From positions 468,379,400 to 468,443,399 of the forward strand of contig NC_081406.1 in assembly GCF_030272615.1 (NCBI RefSeq): a stretch of 64,000 nt of DNA, in the 5' to 3' direction. Below are positions 38,422-52,195 of this stretch, one piece after another (positions within the stretch are counted from its first letter, which is position 1; the number at the start of each line of letters is the position of its first letter). Source of the DNA: Cryptomeria japonica (taxonomy: Eukaryota > Streptophyta > Pinopsida > Cupressales > Cupressaceae). The notes beneath the pieces are model-generated. The model was not told the DNA's origin and ran no database searches. It saw only the letters and a list, made by a program, of their open reading frames with translations. The position numbers were made by a program, and so were the translations under genes.

Positions 38422-39629
38422 TGTAGACATCTAGAATTGCCTTAACGCCCGTGAATGACACTTTTACTAATTTTTCCTCTTAAATAATTAAATAATTTAA
38501 AAAATATTCAATTCATCCAACTTTATTTTCCTATTCTAAATTTAAAAATTAAAATTCCCTCTCTTCTCATAATTAAATAATTTTTAATTATTTAATCATC
38601 TTATTTTATTGTAACATTAATTGGATATTTTTATTATTTAATTAACCCCCACATCCCATTTAATTAAATAATCTATAATTAAATATCTCTTCCTATCAAT
38701 TTCTCACAATTAAACAATTATTCCAAATTATTTAATTTACCGATTTATTTAATTGTCCATCCCTTTTCAAAAATCAATTTCTTCCAAAATAGATAAAATA
38801 TTTATTTTAATTATTTCTCCTACAACATATGTTTAAAATGGCTAATTATTCCCTCCCATTAACTACCACCGACTTCCACTTCAACTCATAATCACCTTTT
38901 TTTCATCGAGCCAATTAATCTACCTCACTCCCAATCAATTTAGATAATAGCCTAGTCATCTATCCCAATACATCAATCAAGCCAATTGGCTAATCAGTCA
39001 GTCTAACTCACATTAGAAATCAACTCTCAATCAAATTGTCTCAACAATCCTCAACCATTGATAATTTCGTTGCTATTTTAATGTGAATTGTTGATCAATA
39101 TCATGAAATCTATAAAAGAAAACCTAATTATCAGTCATCAATAATCATAGTCTTCAAATTTTTTTGTTATCATGTTGTAGGAAAAGTTTGAGAATTTTGA
39201 GAGCCATCACATACAACACAAAAAGAAGGAGAGCAATGGAAGTCTCTTTCATGAATTTGACATTGGGTTTACTTTGTTATTAATTTTTATTTTTTACTCT
39301 TACATTGATCGCGATTGAGAATTTAGTAGTTGATTTGAGTTTGTGGTTTCTCGTTTGATCTATTACATGTTTCACATTTTACATTCGTTACATTTGATGA
39401 ACCTGATGTGAAATCATGCATTAATTAAATCTATTTTGTGGGTTTTTAAATCTTACAAGTTGCAAGTTTTATGTGCTGCATTCATGGAATCTTCACTACA
39501 TTTGCTTTAATTGGTAATGCAATTGCAGGTTGCTATGCCACATTCACATAAAATAGTGACGTGTACACAAAGGAAAGTGTCGCACACACATAGATTCACA
39601 ATGGGGTGACCCCACAATACTTGGTTACA
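38422..39629 (+). mobile_element. Gypsy-like LTR remnant
   Basis: It starts TGTAGACATCTAGAATTGCC and contains many AATTAAATAATT blocks and a TATA-like TATAAAAG at 39111-39118. It ends near GGTTACA followed by CTTTTTGGTACATCACGA, which resembles a diverged TTTTGGCACACCCGG PBS region. The layout parallels the better-preserved LTR at 62243-62985. The ends are approximate and no TSD was found. Confidence 0.4.
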
Positions 39630-41869
39630 CTTTTTGGTACATCACGATTTTTGTTGAAATCATACATTTTTAAAGAAAATATAGTGATTTAAGCTAGAAG
39701 AGGTCCAATTTGAAGTAATTAATTGAGGAGAGTTAGATCAAAGGCTCTTAGATCAAAATTTCTTGGATAGAGTCTCTCTACTTCTAAATCATACCCGCAA
39801 TGGAGTCTCCTTTGCAACTATCAAAATGTTGATTAAAACCCACCTTTACATTAGGTTTTGGGCGTCAAATGAATTCATTTAAAAGGAAAGTGGGAGCATT
39901 GGAGAAAGGTATTAACATCCATCACAAGACAAACTACATAGGATTAATTTTGTTACATGTAGTTGAAAATGCCCTTGCAGTTCCGTGTATACAAAAAATT
40001 GTAAGCGTAGAAAAGGAATATGAATTATTTGATAGATTTCCTCAAAGAAATAATTTCTCAACCCCTTGATTGTAGGGGATTAACAAAATGGATTTGTTGA
40101 AAAGGCTTTAGAAACTTGCAACCCAAATTAAATGGCAGGTGTGAAGTCAGAGTCTATAATATAAAAAAAATAGATAAAATGTCATTATAGGGGCTTAACA
40201 TCTTCAAACATGAGGCCAATGGGGATAAATATTAAAAGGGTCTAATATATTCTTAAAACTAAGGTTATGATGAAGGTCTTTAAACCTAAACATGAATTAA
40301 GCTTTGTCTCTTAATAATGAAGTTTTGATGTGTTCCTTAAAATTTTAATTTGTATGCATCAATGATTAATATCTTACCTTAGTCCTAAATTATGAAACAA
40401 TATGTTCATATCCAAGTCAATTGTTTGACTTTGATGCATTACATACTATACACATTAATGTTCATGAGTGAATATTAAAATACTATGAATTTCTTTGAAG
40501 ATAAAATATAACTTAATTACATGTGAGCACTATAGATCCAAACTCAACAGAAGGTTCATATTATCTAGCTATTAAACATAACATTGATAGCTTGTAAACC
40601 AAATAATATGAAATTTTATACAAGATTATAAAGATCACGCATTTTTAAATTCTCTACCAAATGACCACGTAACAATCTCTAGGGCCTATTAGTATTAGTC
40701 TCAAATCTTAATACCGTTTTTGCATAGATGTGGCCAACAAATCTACTCTAGATCAAATTCTTATCAACTATTGAATTCATTTTATGCCTTGTAGTTTTCA
40801 TACATTATAGAGAGTTGGCTATTATAAATAGTATGTTCTATACATGCTAATCAAATTCCTTCTACATGACCTTATCTATTGAATTAATTAGACTTTTGTT
40901 TACGTATATAGAGACCTACAACATCTCTTATGGGGCCAAGCACAAGTTGATAGTTGAAACACCTAAAAAGTCAATAGCTATCATTCTCCACTCATATAAT
41001 AGCCATTATTTGGTATTTATAAATCTACTATGATATCAATAGTGACCACAAGAGTGACCATGTATGTCCAGTCTCCATTAATGAGTGGCTTTAAAACATA
41101 ATGAGGCATCATGGTTAATTATTTCTTAGTTCTTCTTTCTACCATGAAATACCTAGGGTACTAATAAAACTATACCCTTCTTATTGTCTAATGTGCTTTA
41201 GCACAACACACAAAGTATAAAAACTACTAAAATCAAAATTATAAGCAACTAATGATTACAACTATTGGATTTGACCATATAACTTATTGATTATGGGGCA
41301 CTACCTAAGAACATACCTTAATAGTGCCATCACTAGATCATGTATTCTCTTTTTATCATACATAAATCTTCAAGGTGATCAACACCCTTGGTGTAAAAAT
41401 AGGGATATTATTAAACATGCATTCATAAAAGTAAACCCAAAAATTTAAATGAAAAAAAAAATCGAACCCAAATTAGATCATACTTTCATTATTCAGATAA
41501 GAAATTTCCATACACAATAACTTTTATCATTCAAGGTAAAATATTTCAATAGACAATTACTTGTTTTGTCAAAGTAGGAATATTGTTGACCTTTACAATA
41601 AATGTTTGGTTTTGTGTTCACAATTATACTATGTTCATTCAACATTATAATTGTGGGATATTACTATATAGGTTATCTTGTTTTATATATTTGTAGAGTG
41701 ATATTTATATAGTTTTATAGTATTTTATTTCAATGCTTTGTTTGTATCATTTTAGCATATGATTTTATTATTTTGATGTATTTATTAATTTAAAATTTAG
41801 TTGATTAAAATAGTATATTTTATTTTCTTGTTTAGAATCATGTTATTTCTTACTTGAATAGCTTATTCA
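39630..41869. other. AT-rich region with nothing recognised
   Basis: No open frame with convincing protein character and no LTR, TIR or RNA gene seen. It may be decayed internal sequence of the LTR element to the left. Confidence 0.35.
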
Positions 41870-42135
41870 TCATCAATAAAATTATACAGAGGATTTCTAC
41901 AGACAATCTTCATTATTTTGGACAAGTTCCCTTTGTGATCTTGTATCTCCATTTTGTATCGCATTCTTAATTTTCTCTGATCCTTGAAGGATCTGGGCTA
42001 GATCAGAGGTTTTCTTCCCTCCATTCTTTCCTACCGGTGCCCACACCAAATGGAGGTGTAAATGTAATTCTATCTATTTTTAAAAAATTAATAAAATTCT
42101 TTGGCCTCGACCTTTTATCGATCAAAAAAAAAAAA
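41870..42135 (+). mobile_element. Probable LINE 3' end with poly(A) tail
   Basis: A less AT-rich stretch (TTTGTGATCTTGTATCTCC, then GATCCTTGAAGGATCTGGGC) is followed by TTAATAAAATTCTTTGGCC and a 12-base A run at 42124-42135. Poly(A) after an AATAAA-like signal fits the 3' end of a 5'-truncated non-LTR element. The coding part is not seen. Confidence 0.4.
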
Positions 42136-45100
42136 TACAAATTTTCATATTTCAAATCTGATCATTCTCAGATCCAACCATTACTGACTTATATGATTGC
42201 CAAATTTTAATTTCATATATCGAGTGTGTACATATTTTAAAATTTCATCCTAAGACATTTTCACATTATTCAAGAATGTTTTGATAGAACATTGAAATAA
42301 TTCTTCTCTTTATTTGCATATGCATGTCATTCAATCACATCATAAATCAATCTAAAGTTAACTTTCTTCTATCAATTATCATCCATTATCAAGCTAACAC
42401 TTACAGGTACATTCTAGTACAAAACTTCAATTGGCTTACATTTGCAATATTAGGCACTTGATATAGTGATGTTCATTTTCCTATTGGTGTAAGGGCATGC
42501 TTTTGGAAAGTAAAATTCTACAATTTATGAAGTTTTGTAAGTAAGCTTTAGATTGTGTGTGGAAGAGGTAAGATCATACAATGGCATAAATAGTGCCACG
42601 AGTTCTTCATGATTGATAAAACACATTGTTTGCACATAATAGCAAAAAGATAGAGCACAAATGATTATAGTCAATGTAATGTCCACATGATAGTTGTGCA
42701 TGATTGATAGATGACAATCAAACAAGATCAATAATTAATTTTGGATGTCATTAGATGATCTAACCAATATTAGCTATAACTTTTTTAAGATTAGCAATGT
42801 ATGTTGTGTCTTTAAGGCATTAGATAAAGTTTATAACTTTTAATGTTGGAGCTTATTATATTGGTAATAAAATTCGGGTTTTAGCCACTAAATTATTTAA
42901 TAATACCTTTCTGAGCCTAAGAAACTATACAATATCTCATTATAAAATTTAATAAGTATTAATTTTGTGTATATAGTGAAGGTCTTTTCATTGTCCTTAC
43001 AATAGGAGTTGAATCTAAATATTCATATAGTCAAGAATGGATATGTATATATTTTATCTATAAATGTCTATTCATTGTTATTTGAGTTATTAAAAAGCAT
43101 TGTTCTCATACCATCTCCTTGTTGAACACACCACAGGAATGAGAGGGGAGGGGGGGAAGGGTAGAAGTCGGGGGGGGGGATTAGTCTGGACCTAAAAATT
43201 TACATAATTTCTAATTTTAAATTAAAGTTCAAGTCACAACTATATAAAATTACCGCAATAATAAATCATGAAAGTCCAAAGCACAACAAACACATGAGCA
43301 CAAGATCTAAAACAATCCTTGGAGTAATTTTTTGGCACATCACTTGGAGGGAAATTTCCAAACAATCCTTATAGGTTGCAAGTTAGTGCAATTTGGCAAT
43401 TTTATGTAATAATGGCTACCATAAGAATATTTGGGAGAGTAAAAATGGGGGTCATCCAATGGTGCTTGAGGGCCTTGAGACATTTCATGGGCTTGATTAG
43501 GAGTTGCATGAACTATATCATCAAGTGAAGATTGGATGACTAATTCATGTGATTTGATAATGAATACAAATATGCAAGCCATTAGATCAAAGCAAGATCA
43601 GCCACCATTCTCTTTGCTAGATTTATATTATAAAATTATAGAAAATAACAAAAGGGAACTTATATAAGATAAATATCATCATAGGGGCATAACATCCTAA
43701 GAAGAGTGCATGTCCTAGGGGGATAGAGGCAAAATAATAATGAAAATGTTGAATTGACAAATGTTACCCCAAATATGAAACCCTTGGCATGAAATATCAC
43801 ACAAGCCTTGTTGTAGATTGGGTGAATTCACACAACATGTTAGTGCATGATTTCATTAGGGAGAAACACAATGTAGTCGAACATGATTTTTGTAACAAAG
43901 TTGTATGCTTGAATGCTTTTCTCCTTGAATGCATACTTGAACTTGAATTGCTTGGTAACTTTTTTTTTTATTGTCACTTAGAGGCCTAGTTTGGCCCATC
44001 ATGATCCTTACAGAAATGTATTTTATGGTTTTTGAAAAAAACATGACCACTTTTTGTGGCCCCCCTTTTTCTCACCATTTTTTTAAAAAATTGTAGTTTA
44101 GAAAATAAATTTGGTGCATTATAACTCTTATTTTCATACATTTTCAATTTCATAAGTCTTTCTTTTTTTAAAAGAAAAAAGTGGCCACTTAAGAGCCCCA
44201 TTTGGCCCCCCATTTTCATACACTTACTCCTAATGAAATCTTATATATAGATAGTCCCCTATGGAAAATATAAGATTATTTTTATATCTCCCTCAACCAC
44301 AATTTTTAATGCTTCTATTTTCTAATGACTCTAGTGTGACTTGCTTTCTCAATCATTTTATCTATTTGTTTTGTTTTGTTTTTTATCTTTTTATCTTGTG
44401 TTTTCTCACTAACTTGTCCTACATCCTTTTTGGTTATAGAAAATATGTATTGTCTCAATCATGCCTATAATCAATGTGATATTTTATTTAAATTCTATCT
44501 AATTATTAATAGAGTAAGAGAAGGCCCTTATCCGTAACTTTAATTACCAAAGAAAGGGGCATAAAAGCTTCAAATCTCAATTAATAATGTTAGATGGGTC
44601 ATCATATTTTAGATTATTCTCATCTTGTACTTTTACAAACATTTTTAATATTTTCAATTTAATCATGATATATTGTTGTTTAATGTGCTTGATGTATGCA
44701 AAATAGTAGATTGAACTTTTTTTATGGTAATATTTTAGTTGTGGACTAGGCTCCACTTATTCTTTCTTAATATTTTGATTTTACTTTGGAACCCATTTGA
44801 AATTAGCATCTTCAAATAAGGTGGCATCGAGATTGGTGAAATTTTCTTCCTTACTTTTCTTTGGAGCATAAATATGGAATCTTCCATGTTTTCATATATG
44901 GAGGAATGAAATTATTATTGTCTACTACTATTTTTTGCTTTTTTACCCTTTTTTTTGTTCTTTTGATATATTCCTTTGGCATAATTAATAAATTCTATAT
45001 TTGTGTTCATAACAAAATTCTATTTAATGTTCCTTACTCTTATAATCATAACAAATGTCACTGAGAGTGTCCAACATAATTTTCAAGTGTGAAGTGACTT

Positions 45101-45645
45101 GACTCTAAATTGTAATCATGATCATTTTAATCATTTGGAATATCTTTAAAATATTGTAATTATCACAAAAAAGATTTAACTAATGAATTTTTTCTTTGGT
45201 TTCATACAAAGTTTCTATTTGATGTTTGTTTCCTTTGCAATCTTATAAATTTCTTTGTTCGAGTGACAACATAATTTTCAAGTTTAAAGTAGTATATATG
45301 TATCTCTCATCACTACTATAATATTCTCTTGGAAAACATAATTTAGACATTGATGTATTAGAGAGGGTATCACAATTACTATTGTAACAAAGGTCTTCCA
45401 AGTAAACTAAAAAATCTAGCCAATGGAACACGATATGGAAAACTTCACCTATCTCCTTAAACCCCATCTCAAGAGGAAATACAAAACTCTCTAAAGTGTT
45501 CACAAGAACCCTGTTGGCTATGTTTAGACAAACACATAAATAGTTTTATATTTGTTCGATGTTAATTTTTTAATTCTATCAAATTATTCTATGCATATGC
45601 TATATTAATTGTCTGGATTAATGTGAATACCTTCACATTGTTGAC
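42136..45645. other. AT-rich region without recognised genes; contains a G-rich tract
   Basis: No coding region recognised. At 43141-43180 several G-runs (GAGGGGAGGGGGGGAAGGGT and a following run of about 10 G) could form a G-quadruplex or be a diverged start of the G-run LTR family seen at 36629, 45646, 50686, 57245 and 60353. 45641-45645 is the TTGAC target site of the copia element. Confidence 0.4.
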
Positions 45646-47042
45646 TGATGGTATGATGAAAGAACAAGGATCCAGTCAACTACTAAGAGGGGGGGGTGAA
45701 TCACTAGATATAAAAATTGATAAAACTTCACCAATCTCAAAATCAATCTCTCAAAGTAAACTTAGAACTATCAATGCAATATCTCCGTCAAGATAAAAAC
45801 TGTCAAACTAAACTGATTGATTGTTACAATAGATAACAGTAATCAGCTTGAAACTTATAACCATTCAAATACTTTTATTGACATAAGTAAAACTTCATTT
45901 CATATTGCTATCAATTATCATGACTTATCAAAGTGGAATAAGTAGTTAAGAAAATCAACCATAGAAACATAACCCAAAAAAAATTCACCACTTGACACAA
46001 TATTTTTGACGTGGAAACCCAAATGGAAAAAACCACAGTGAGATGGAACTCACAAGAAATTTTGAACTCTTCTGAAGTTCGCCTATTAGGAGCCAAGCCT
46101 ATTAAAGCTCTCCAAAACTCCTGTTAAGAACTGATCCTGTTAGGAACCACCCGGTCAAGAGATTGACTATAATGCCTTGTTAGAAGCAATACCCTATCAG
46201 GAGTAACCTTTGTAAAGGATTTAGAATCCAAACTAATAAATAACCTTGTTAGAGGATTTGAATAACACCAAGCTTGTTAGAGCTTACCCAGTTAGGGGAT
46301 TTAACTATTGTAATTGTTAGAAAACAACAAGAATTTGTTGATATGTTTGAATAGCACTTCATTTGCTTGTTCAAATCCTTTTCAAGCTCATATCTGCCTT
46401 TAATCAAACTATAGATACATCATCTAGTTTGGCAACCACACATTCAATCCAACTTTTCCAACACACTCAAACTAAACAACTCATCAACCTTATAAACAAA
46501 TCAACTAGGTCGGTAACATAACAAAAACTTAATTCTCATAGAGATTACAAAAAATTTGATTCAAGTATGACCGTTGGATTACATAACAATCTCTACACAT
46601 TATTCAAGAAAGCCTCAACCGCTCCTTGATCACCGCTTCATCGAACTTAGTAACTCATCATGCACTTTGCATTATATGCAATATACTTGCTCATTCCCAA
46701 GACAAAAAAATGTTACCTCAATGTGCCAAAATCACTTTGAATCTCTCTTCATACAATATGCATGCGTGTTATAATCATTAACGCTCATCATCAAATCATT
46801 AACCAATATAACCAATTCACCAAACTTAATTGGTTAGGGTTTATCAAAACAATAGGTAGGGTTTACCGATTCAACCCTCCAATACTTAGCAATATCGGCT
46901 CACTCCAAAAACTTTCCTACCGATTATAGTTCCTTCACTTAGCTCTTCCTACTAGTTACAAAACATCATTACAATAATAACATTACCGCTTAATTGACAT
47001 CAATAACATATCATTAATGCAATCTTCATGCAAATTCCAACA
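45646..47042 (-). repeat. 3' LTR of the outer copia element
   Basis: 1,397 bp. The + strand starts TGATGGTATGATGAAAG and ends AAATTCCAACA. It shares a G-run with the 60353 copy and the TTTTGACGTGGAAACCC motif with the related LTRs. Confidence 0.85.
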
Positions 47043-47061
47043 ATCTCCCCCTTTGGCATTG
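47043..47061 (-). promoter_or_regulatory. PPT of the outer copia element
   Basis: The minus strand reads ATGCCAAAGGGGGAGAT directly before the 3' LTR start TGTTGG. It is identical to the PPT of the inner element at 51863. Confidence 0.75.
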
Positions 47062-47539
47062 ATGGCAATACAAATATCAATACCATTGATGGTTGTGATT
47101 GTGAATAGGAATCCTGGTTTACAATTTACCATTGTACTCTCCTTGTCTTCATCTTGTCTTCAATTTGTCTTCAGCTACTAGCTAGTTGTACATCATACAA
47201 TTCTTCTCACAATATTCACATAGTTCTTCTCCTCCTTTGACAACAATGCCAAATAAAAAGTAAAATAGGAAATGCCTAAACTTCATTGTGCAGCATCAAC
47301 AACCTACAACTTGATTCTCCCCCTATGGAATAACTCCACTTCTACACCGATCTTGCAGTAAAATTCTGCAAGTAGCTCCGGGACTAATGTAATCTACATC
47401 ATGCTCAATTTACCTCATGAAGGGGTACAACCCCTAACTAACTTCTAAGATACTCAAAAGTAGTCTTAGGAAGATGTTTAGTAAAGATATCTACAAGTTG
47501 CTCCTTGGTAAAAACATGCTCTAAGATCACATCTTTACT

Positions 47540-48930
47540 TTACACTTTTTCCCTCAAGAAATGATACTTCAATTCAATGTGCTTGGTTCGTGCATGCAAG
47601 ACAGGGTTCTTTGAAATATTTATGACACTAGCATTGTCACATAAGATCTTTACAGGTTTTCTAAACTTCATCTTGAAACCTTCCAAAATGTATTTTATCC
47701 AGATAGCCTGGGTACAATTCATATAAGCTGCAACATACTCAGCTTCAACAATAGATTGTGAAATACAACTCTTCTTTTTACTACTCCATGAAACAAGTCT
47801 TCCTCCAAGAAAGAATCCTCCACCGATTGTGCTTTTCTAGTCATCAACATTACCTGCCCAGTCTGCATTTGTGTACACCTTCAAATCAAAGTTTCCTCCA
47901 TATGGATAGCATAATCCATAGTCAACAATACCTTTCAAATATCTGAAAATCCTCTTAGTTGCTATCAAATGTGTTTCCTTCAGATTCTTCTGAAATCTTG
48001 CAACTAGACCAATTGCATGAGCTATATCCGCTCTCCTATGAACAACATAGTGCAATTTTCCAATCATTGACCTGTGCTCTTTCTCATCAACAGATGTGGC
48101 CTCATCTTCCTTAGACAATTTACAACTTGTAACCATTGGTGTCCCAATTGGTTTATAGTCACTCATACCAAATGTCTTTAATACCTCTTTCACATACGTA
48201 TACTGTGTGATGAAAATACCACTCTTCATTTGTTGTATTTGCAAACCTATGAATTTTTTTTATCTCCCACTAGAGATATTTCAAACTCACTTTTCATTTC
48301 ATTTGCAAAGTTATTTCTCATGTCATCATTTCCTCCAAATATGATATCATCTACAAACACTTCACTAACCAATATTTTATCTCCTTCAGATTTAAGATAT
48401 ATTTTTCTATCTTCACTGGTTCTCTAAAATCCTATCTTCATTAGGTGTGAATGAAGCCTTTCATACCATGTTCTTCGTGCTATTTTCAATCCATATAGTG
48501 CCTTGTGCAAATTAAATACCATGTCCTTCTTGTTTGTTAAAGAAAAACCATCTGGCTGCTCAATGTATACTTCCTCTTCTAGTATTCCATTCAAAAATGT
48601 TGACTTTACATCCATCTAGTATACTTTGAACCCTTTATGAGCTGCAAAAGCCAGTAAAGTTTTGACACCTTCCAGTCTGGCCACTAGTACAAAAGTCTCA
48701 CCATAATCTTCTCCTTCTTCTTGTGCATAACCTTTGCAAAACAATCTAGCTTTGTTGTGAACTACAACACCATCTTCATTGGACATGTTCATAAAAACCC
48801 ACTTAGTACCTATTAAATTTTTATTTACCGACTGAGGTACTAGAGTCCATGTGTTGTTCTTCTCAATTTGTTCAAGCTCCTTATCCATAGCTTTAACCCA
48901 ATGATCATCACTAAATGCTTCCTTAGCAGT
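47540..48930 (-). pseudogene. Copia reverse transcriptase and RNase H
   Basis: The RT/RNase H part of pol, which makes and processes element cDNA. Minus-strand motifs in order: NTWTLVPQSVNKNLIGTKWV (about 48850-48780) at the RT start, MDVKSTFLNG with the RT motif at about 48615, EEVYIEQPDGF, the active-site box VFVDDIIFGG at about 48330-48360 (Tyr replaced by Phe), then GTPM and YVVHRRADIAHAIGLVARFQ (RT end), and RNase H with YTNADWAG near 47860 and KILCDNASVINISKNPV near 47640, ending HFLREKV. In-frame stops, several TAG where Gln is expected (for example before MDVKS), and at least one frameshift break it. Confidence 0.88.
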
Positions 48931-50000
48931 TTAGGCTCAATAGTGGAGATCATGCAGGAATTTTCTCCGATTCTTCTTCTGGTTTGCACTCCAACATCCT
49001 TATCTCCAATATTTTATTCAGGATTATTATTGAGTCTCACATACCTCGGAATAAGATGATCATTATCTTCAGGTTCATCTTCATTATCATCATCTTCTTC
49101 TGAGTCTACCTATTCTGGTTGAACTGGTACATCAATATTTTCTTTACCAGTTTAAGGTTTCACAGGTTCTGGTTCCAAAAACAAAATGAAAGGGTCTTCA
49201 TCCTTTTTCTCTACATTGGTTTCTCCTAAGACTTTAGGATACTCATCCTCTCGAACATCAACATTCTCAATGATTCTTTGTGTCTAGTTGTTAAAACACT
49301 TGTAGGCCTTACTCTTGGTGGAATAAACAAGAAATATACCTTCATCACTTTTAGCCTCAAACTTGCTAATATAGTCACCTCTCTTAATAAAAAATTTGCT
49401 ACCAAATATCTTAAAATAATCAACATTAGGTGATCTACCATACCAATATTCATAAGGAGTCTTGTCCTTACCTCTTTTTACCAGAATCTTGTTCATAGTG
49501 TAGACACTTGTGCTGGCAGCTTCTCTCCAAAAAGTTTTCGCTACACCTCCTTGTATCAACATCATCCTAGCAGCTTCAACAACTGACTAGTTGTTTCTCT
49601 CTGCAATAACATTCTGGTGTGGTGTCCTCGGTACAGAAAGCTATTGTTTGATACCATTCTCTTCACAATATCTAGTGAATTCCTAAGAAGTGAATTCTCC
49701 ACCTTGAGTTGTCCTCAGACACTTTATCTTCTTTCCACTCTCCTTTTTAGCTAAGGCCCTGAATGCGTTGAATTTACCAAATGCCTCTATTTTATCCTTC
49801 AAGAATGTGACCCACATCATCCTTGAGCAATCACCAGTGAAGATCATAAAATATTTATCACCTTGAATACATTTAGTCCTTATTGGTCCACATAGGTCTG
49901 TATGAACCAAATCTAACAGTTGCTCTGCTAAAAAAGACTTGCTCTTGAAAGTTGAGGATATCATATTTCCTAACTAACATTCCTTAGATAGAGCATTAAC
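48931..50000 (-). pseudogene. Copia integrase
   Basis: Integrase inserts the cDNA into the host genome. On the minus strand the core starts at about 49930 with LLDLVHTDLCGPI (first Asp), then FTGDCSRMMWVTFLKDK, then LRTTQGGEFTS, where the family has an acidic residue in LRSDNGGEF, so the second catalytic Asp appears lost. TPHQNVIAERNN carries the Glu region. It continues as FWREAASTSVYTMNKIL and TPYEYWYGRSPNVDYFKIFG, the standard copia integrase C-terminal stretch, then an acidic spacer to RT. Stops include TAG before LSV and others. Confidence 0.85.
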
Positions 50001-50680
50001 CGGTTTGTCCAATTGAGGCAAACCTCTCATTGACTTTGACTTACTCACTTTAACAATGTTATCAAAATTCAAATGACAAAAACTCCTATGCCAAAGCCAA
50101 CTTTCATCTATTTTAGCAATTAAACAGTTGCTGACTTTAGGATTCAGGTGAAATAGGTTACCTTTAGTTTTCTTGCCAGTTGCAATCAGTTCACCTTTGC
50201 TATCATAGATTTTGCACATACCATTTTTAAACTCCAATGGATATCCTCTACCATTGAGTTGGGCAACATTGAATAGATTGTGCTTTAGACCTTGAACCTA
50301 ATAGACATCATCTGCATTGCTATTTCCATTAATAGAAATAGTTCCCTTACCTTTAATCATACAGGGTGAGTCATTACCAAATCTTACAACTCCACCATCG
50401 AATTCCTTCAAAGAAAGAAATTTTCTCCAATCACTGGTCATATGATGTGAACAACCACTATCAATGATCCAATCATCAAAATTATCCATGCGTGAAACTA
50501 AAGATTTCTGATCAAATAATTCTTTAATGGCTACAAACACAATGTCGTCATTAGCATCACCATCAGATTCCTCATCAGTGATACCACCATCAACTACAAT
50601 AAGATAATCTCATTTTCCTTTTCCCTTGTACTTCTTGAACTTGTCTCACTTGTGCTCATTATCACCATTGGGACAATTAG
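50001..50680 (-). pseudogene. Copia protease and pre-integrase domain; end of gag
   Basis: The aspartic protease has WIIDSGCSHHMTS at about 50470-50430 (the D-S-G active site) and runs to GKGTISINGN. A TAG near 50300 precedes VQGLKHNLFNVAQLNGRGY. The GAG-pre-integrase segment (LWHRSFCHLNFDNI) lies at about 50110-50060. At the right edge, ANCPNGDNEH is the second half of a gag CCHC knuckle. The first half lies beyond the inner element, at 58410. Stops TGA (twice), TAG. Confidence 0.85.
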
Positions 50681-50685
50681 CATCT

Positions 50686-51862
50686 TGATGAATACTAAGA
50701 GGGGGGGTGAATTAGTATGCCAAAAATCTCTGCACTAAAACACTTAAACAGTCTGAAGACAAACTAGTAAAACAGTTTAACAGACAGACCGGTTATCACA
50801 CATGCAAACCAAAATGCAAGTAAAGCATTCACCCACAAAAGAAATACAACCATAACACACAATATTTGACATGGAAACCCAAATGGGAAAAACCACGGTG
50901 AGATGGAACTCACAAGTCACTATCTGTAGAATAGAAACAAGACCGGTTAAGGTCAGATCAGTTAAGGTCTTACAATGTTATTCACCAGAAGAGATCCTGT
51001 TAGGAATCTCAATCGCTGTTAGGAGATAAGTCTGATTAAAGACTACCTTGTTAGAGGATTTTAGATTCATAGAAGTGAACCACCTTGTTAGAGGATTTTA
51101 CAAAGGCTTTTGGGCCTACCCGGTTAAGGGCTATAGACTTGTCAAAGATGTGAGTAATCAACAAGTGTTTGATCTATCTAATAGCACAGACTGCTTGGTT
51201 AGATCCAGTATAGTTCACTACTAATGTATTCCAGCATTACTTCAATCTTCTCTATCTCTCTCTCTCAGTTACAACTTGATCTTCTCAAATAAGATCGCTC
51301 TTTCAACAACTCAACAATCACCTTAAACCCTAGCACAACATAGACCCTTTTAGCAACAACCCAAAACCCTAGACATGATGTCCTTTTAAAGGAATCTAAT
51401 TTCATGTCGGTCGAATAGGATTACATTACAATTTCCAAGGTTCAATGAATCTAGACATACTCAGTAAGACGACACAAAAAGAACTGTCAGTGTGTCGGCA
51501 CCATCAATCAATCAGTGGATTGGTAACTCATCACAAAATGTCGGTTGGTAACTCATCACAGAGTATTACCGGTTCATACAAAATACCGGTTGCCGGTTTG
51601 ACAAAAATGAAGACTGGTAAGAATGTGTTATGCCGCTTTGCTTCCTCATACCGCTTGAGATCTTCAAGCCGCTTGGGGTCGACATGCCGCTTCAAACTGG
51701 GAAACACATTCTGCAAAATCACCAATAGTCTAAAGACTAGAATACAACATACCAGTTGGAACAAATACCGGTTGAGCTCTAGCTCATACATATAAAGGAG
51801 ATCTCAATACAAGTGTGTGTCCATCAATGACAATCACAACATAAACATCAAAAATGCCAACA
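50686..51862 (-). repeat. 3' LTR of the inner element
   Basis: 1,177 bp, + strand TGATGAATACTAAGAGG...AAAATGCCAACA. A G-run lies near the left end. The GACATGGAAACCCAAATGGG motif is at about 50869. Near-identical to 57245-58409 apart from scattered substitutions. Confidence 0.88.
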
Positions 51863-51879
51863 ATCTCCCCCTTTGGCAT
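51863..51879 (-). promoter_or_regulatory. PPT of the inner element
   Basis: The minus strand reads ATGCCAAAGGGGGAGAT immediately before the 3' LTR (TGTTGGCATTTTTG). Confidence 0.78.
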
Positions 51880-52195
51880 TGATGGCAACACTTAGGAAAA
51901 TAAAATTTTGACATCTAAGTGTTTTACAACAAAAACATGCCTTTAACAAAATTGCTCCCCCTAGGCATATACACTATCCATTAATCAATATAATGTATAG
52001 CAATTTTGCATACAGAACATAACTATTGAGATATCAGAGCATATAGCATATATCAAAACATATATCAAAATTTTACAACCAGATACTTCTACCTATTTGT
52101 CTCCAAAATAGATAGAGTACTTCTCCCCCTTTGCCAACAATGACAAAGTACCGTTGAACAACCTTGTTTCCATTTGATATTGAAATAATAAAAGT

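Noticed and set aside
43141-43181. G-rich tract as the start of a sixth copy of the G-run LTR family
   Set aside because: The flanking CTAAGAGG and GTGAATTAG words and the GTGGAAACCC box are absent, so only the G-runs match.
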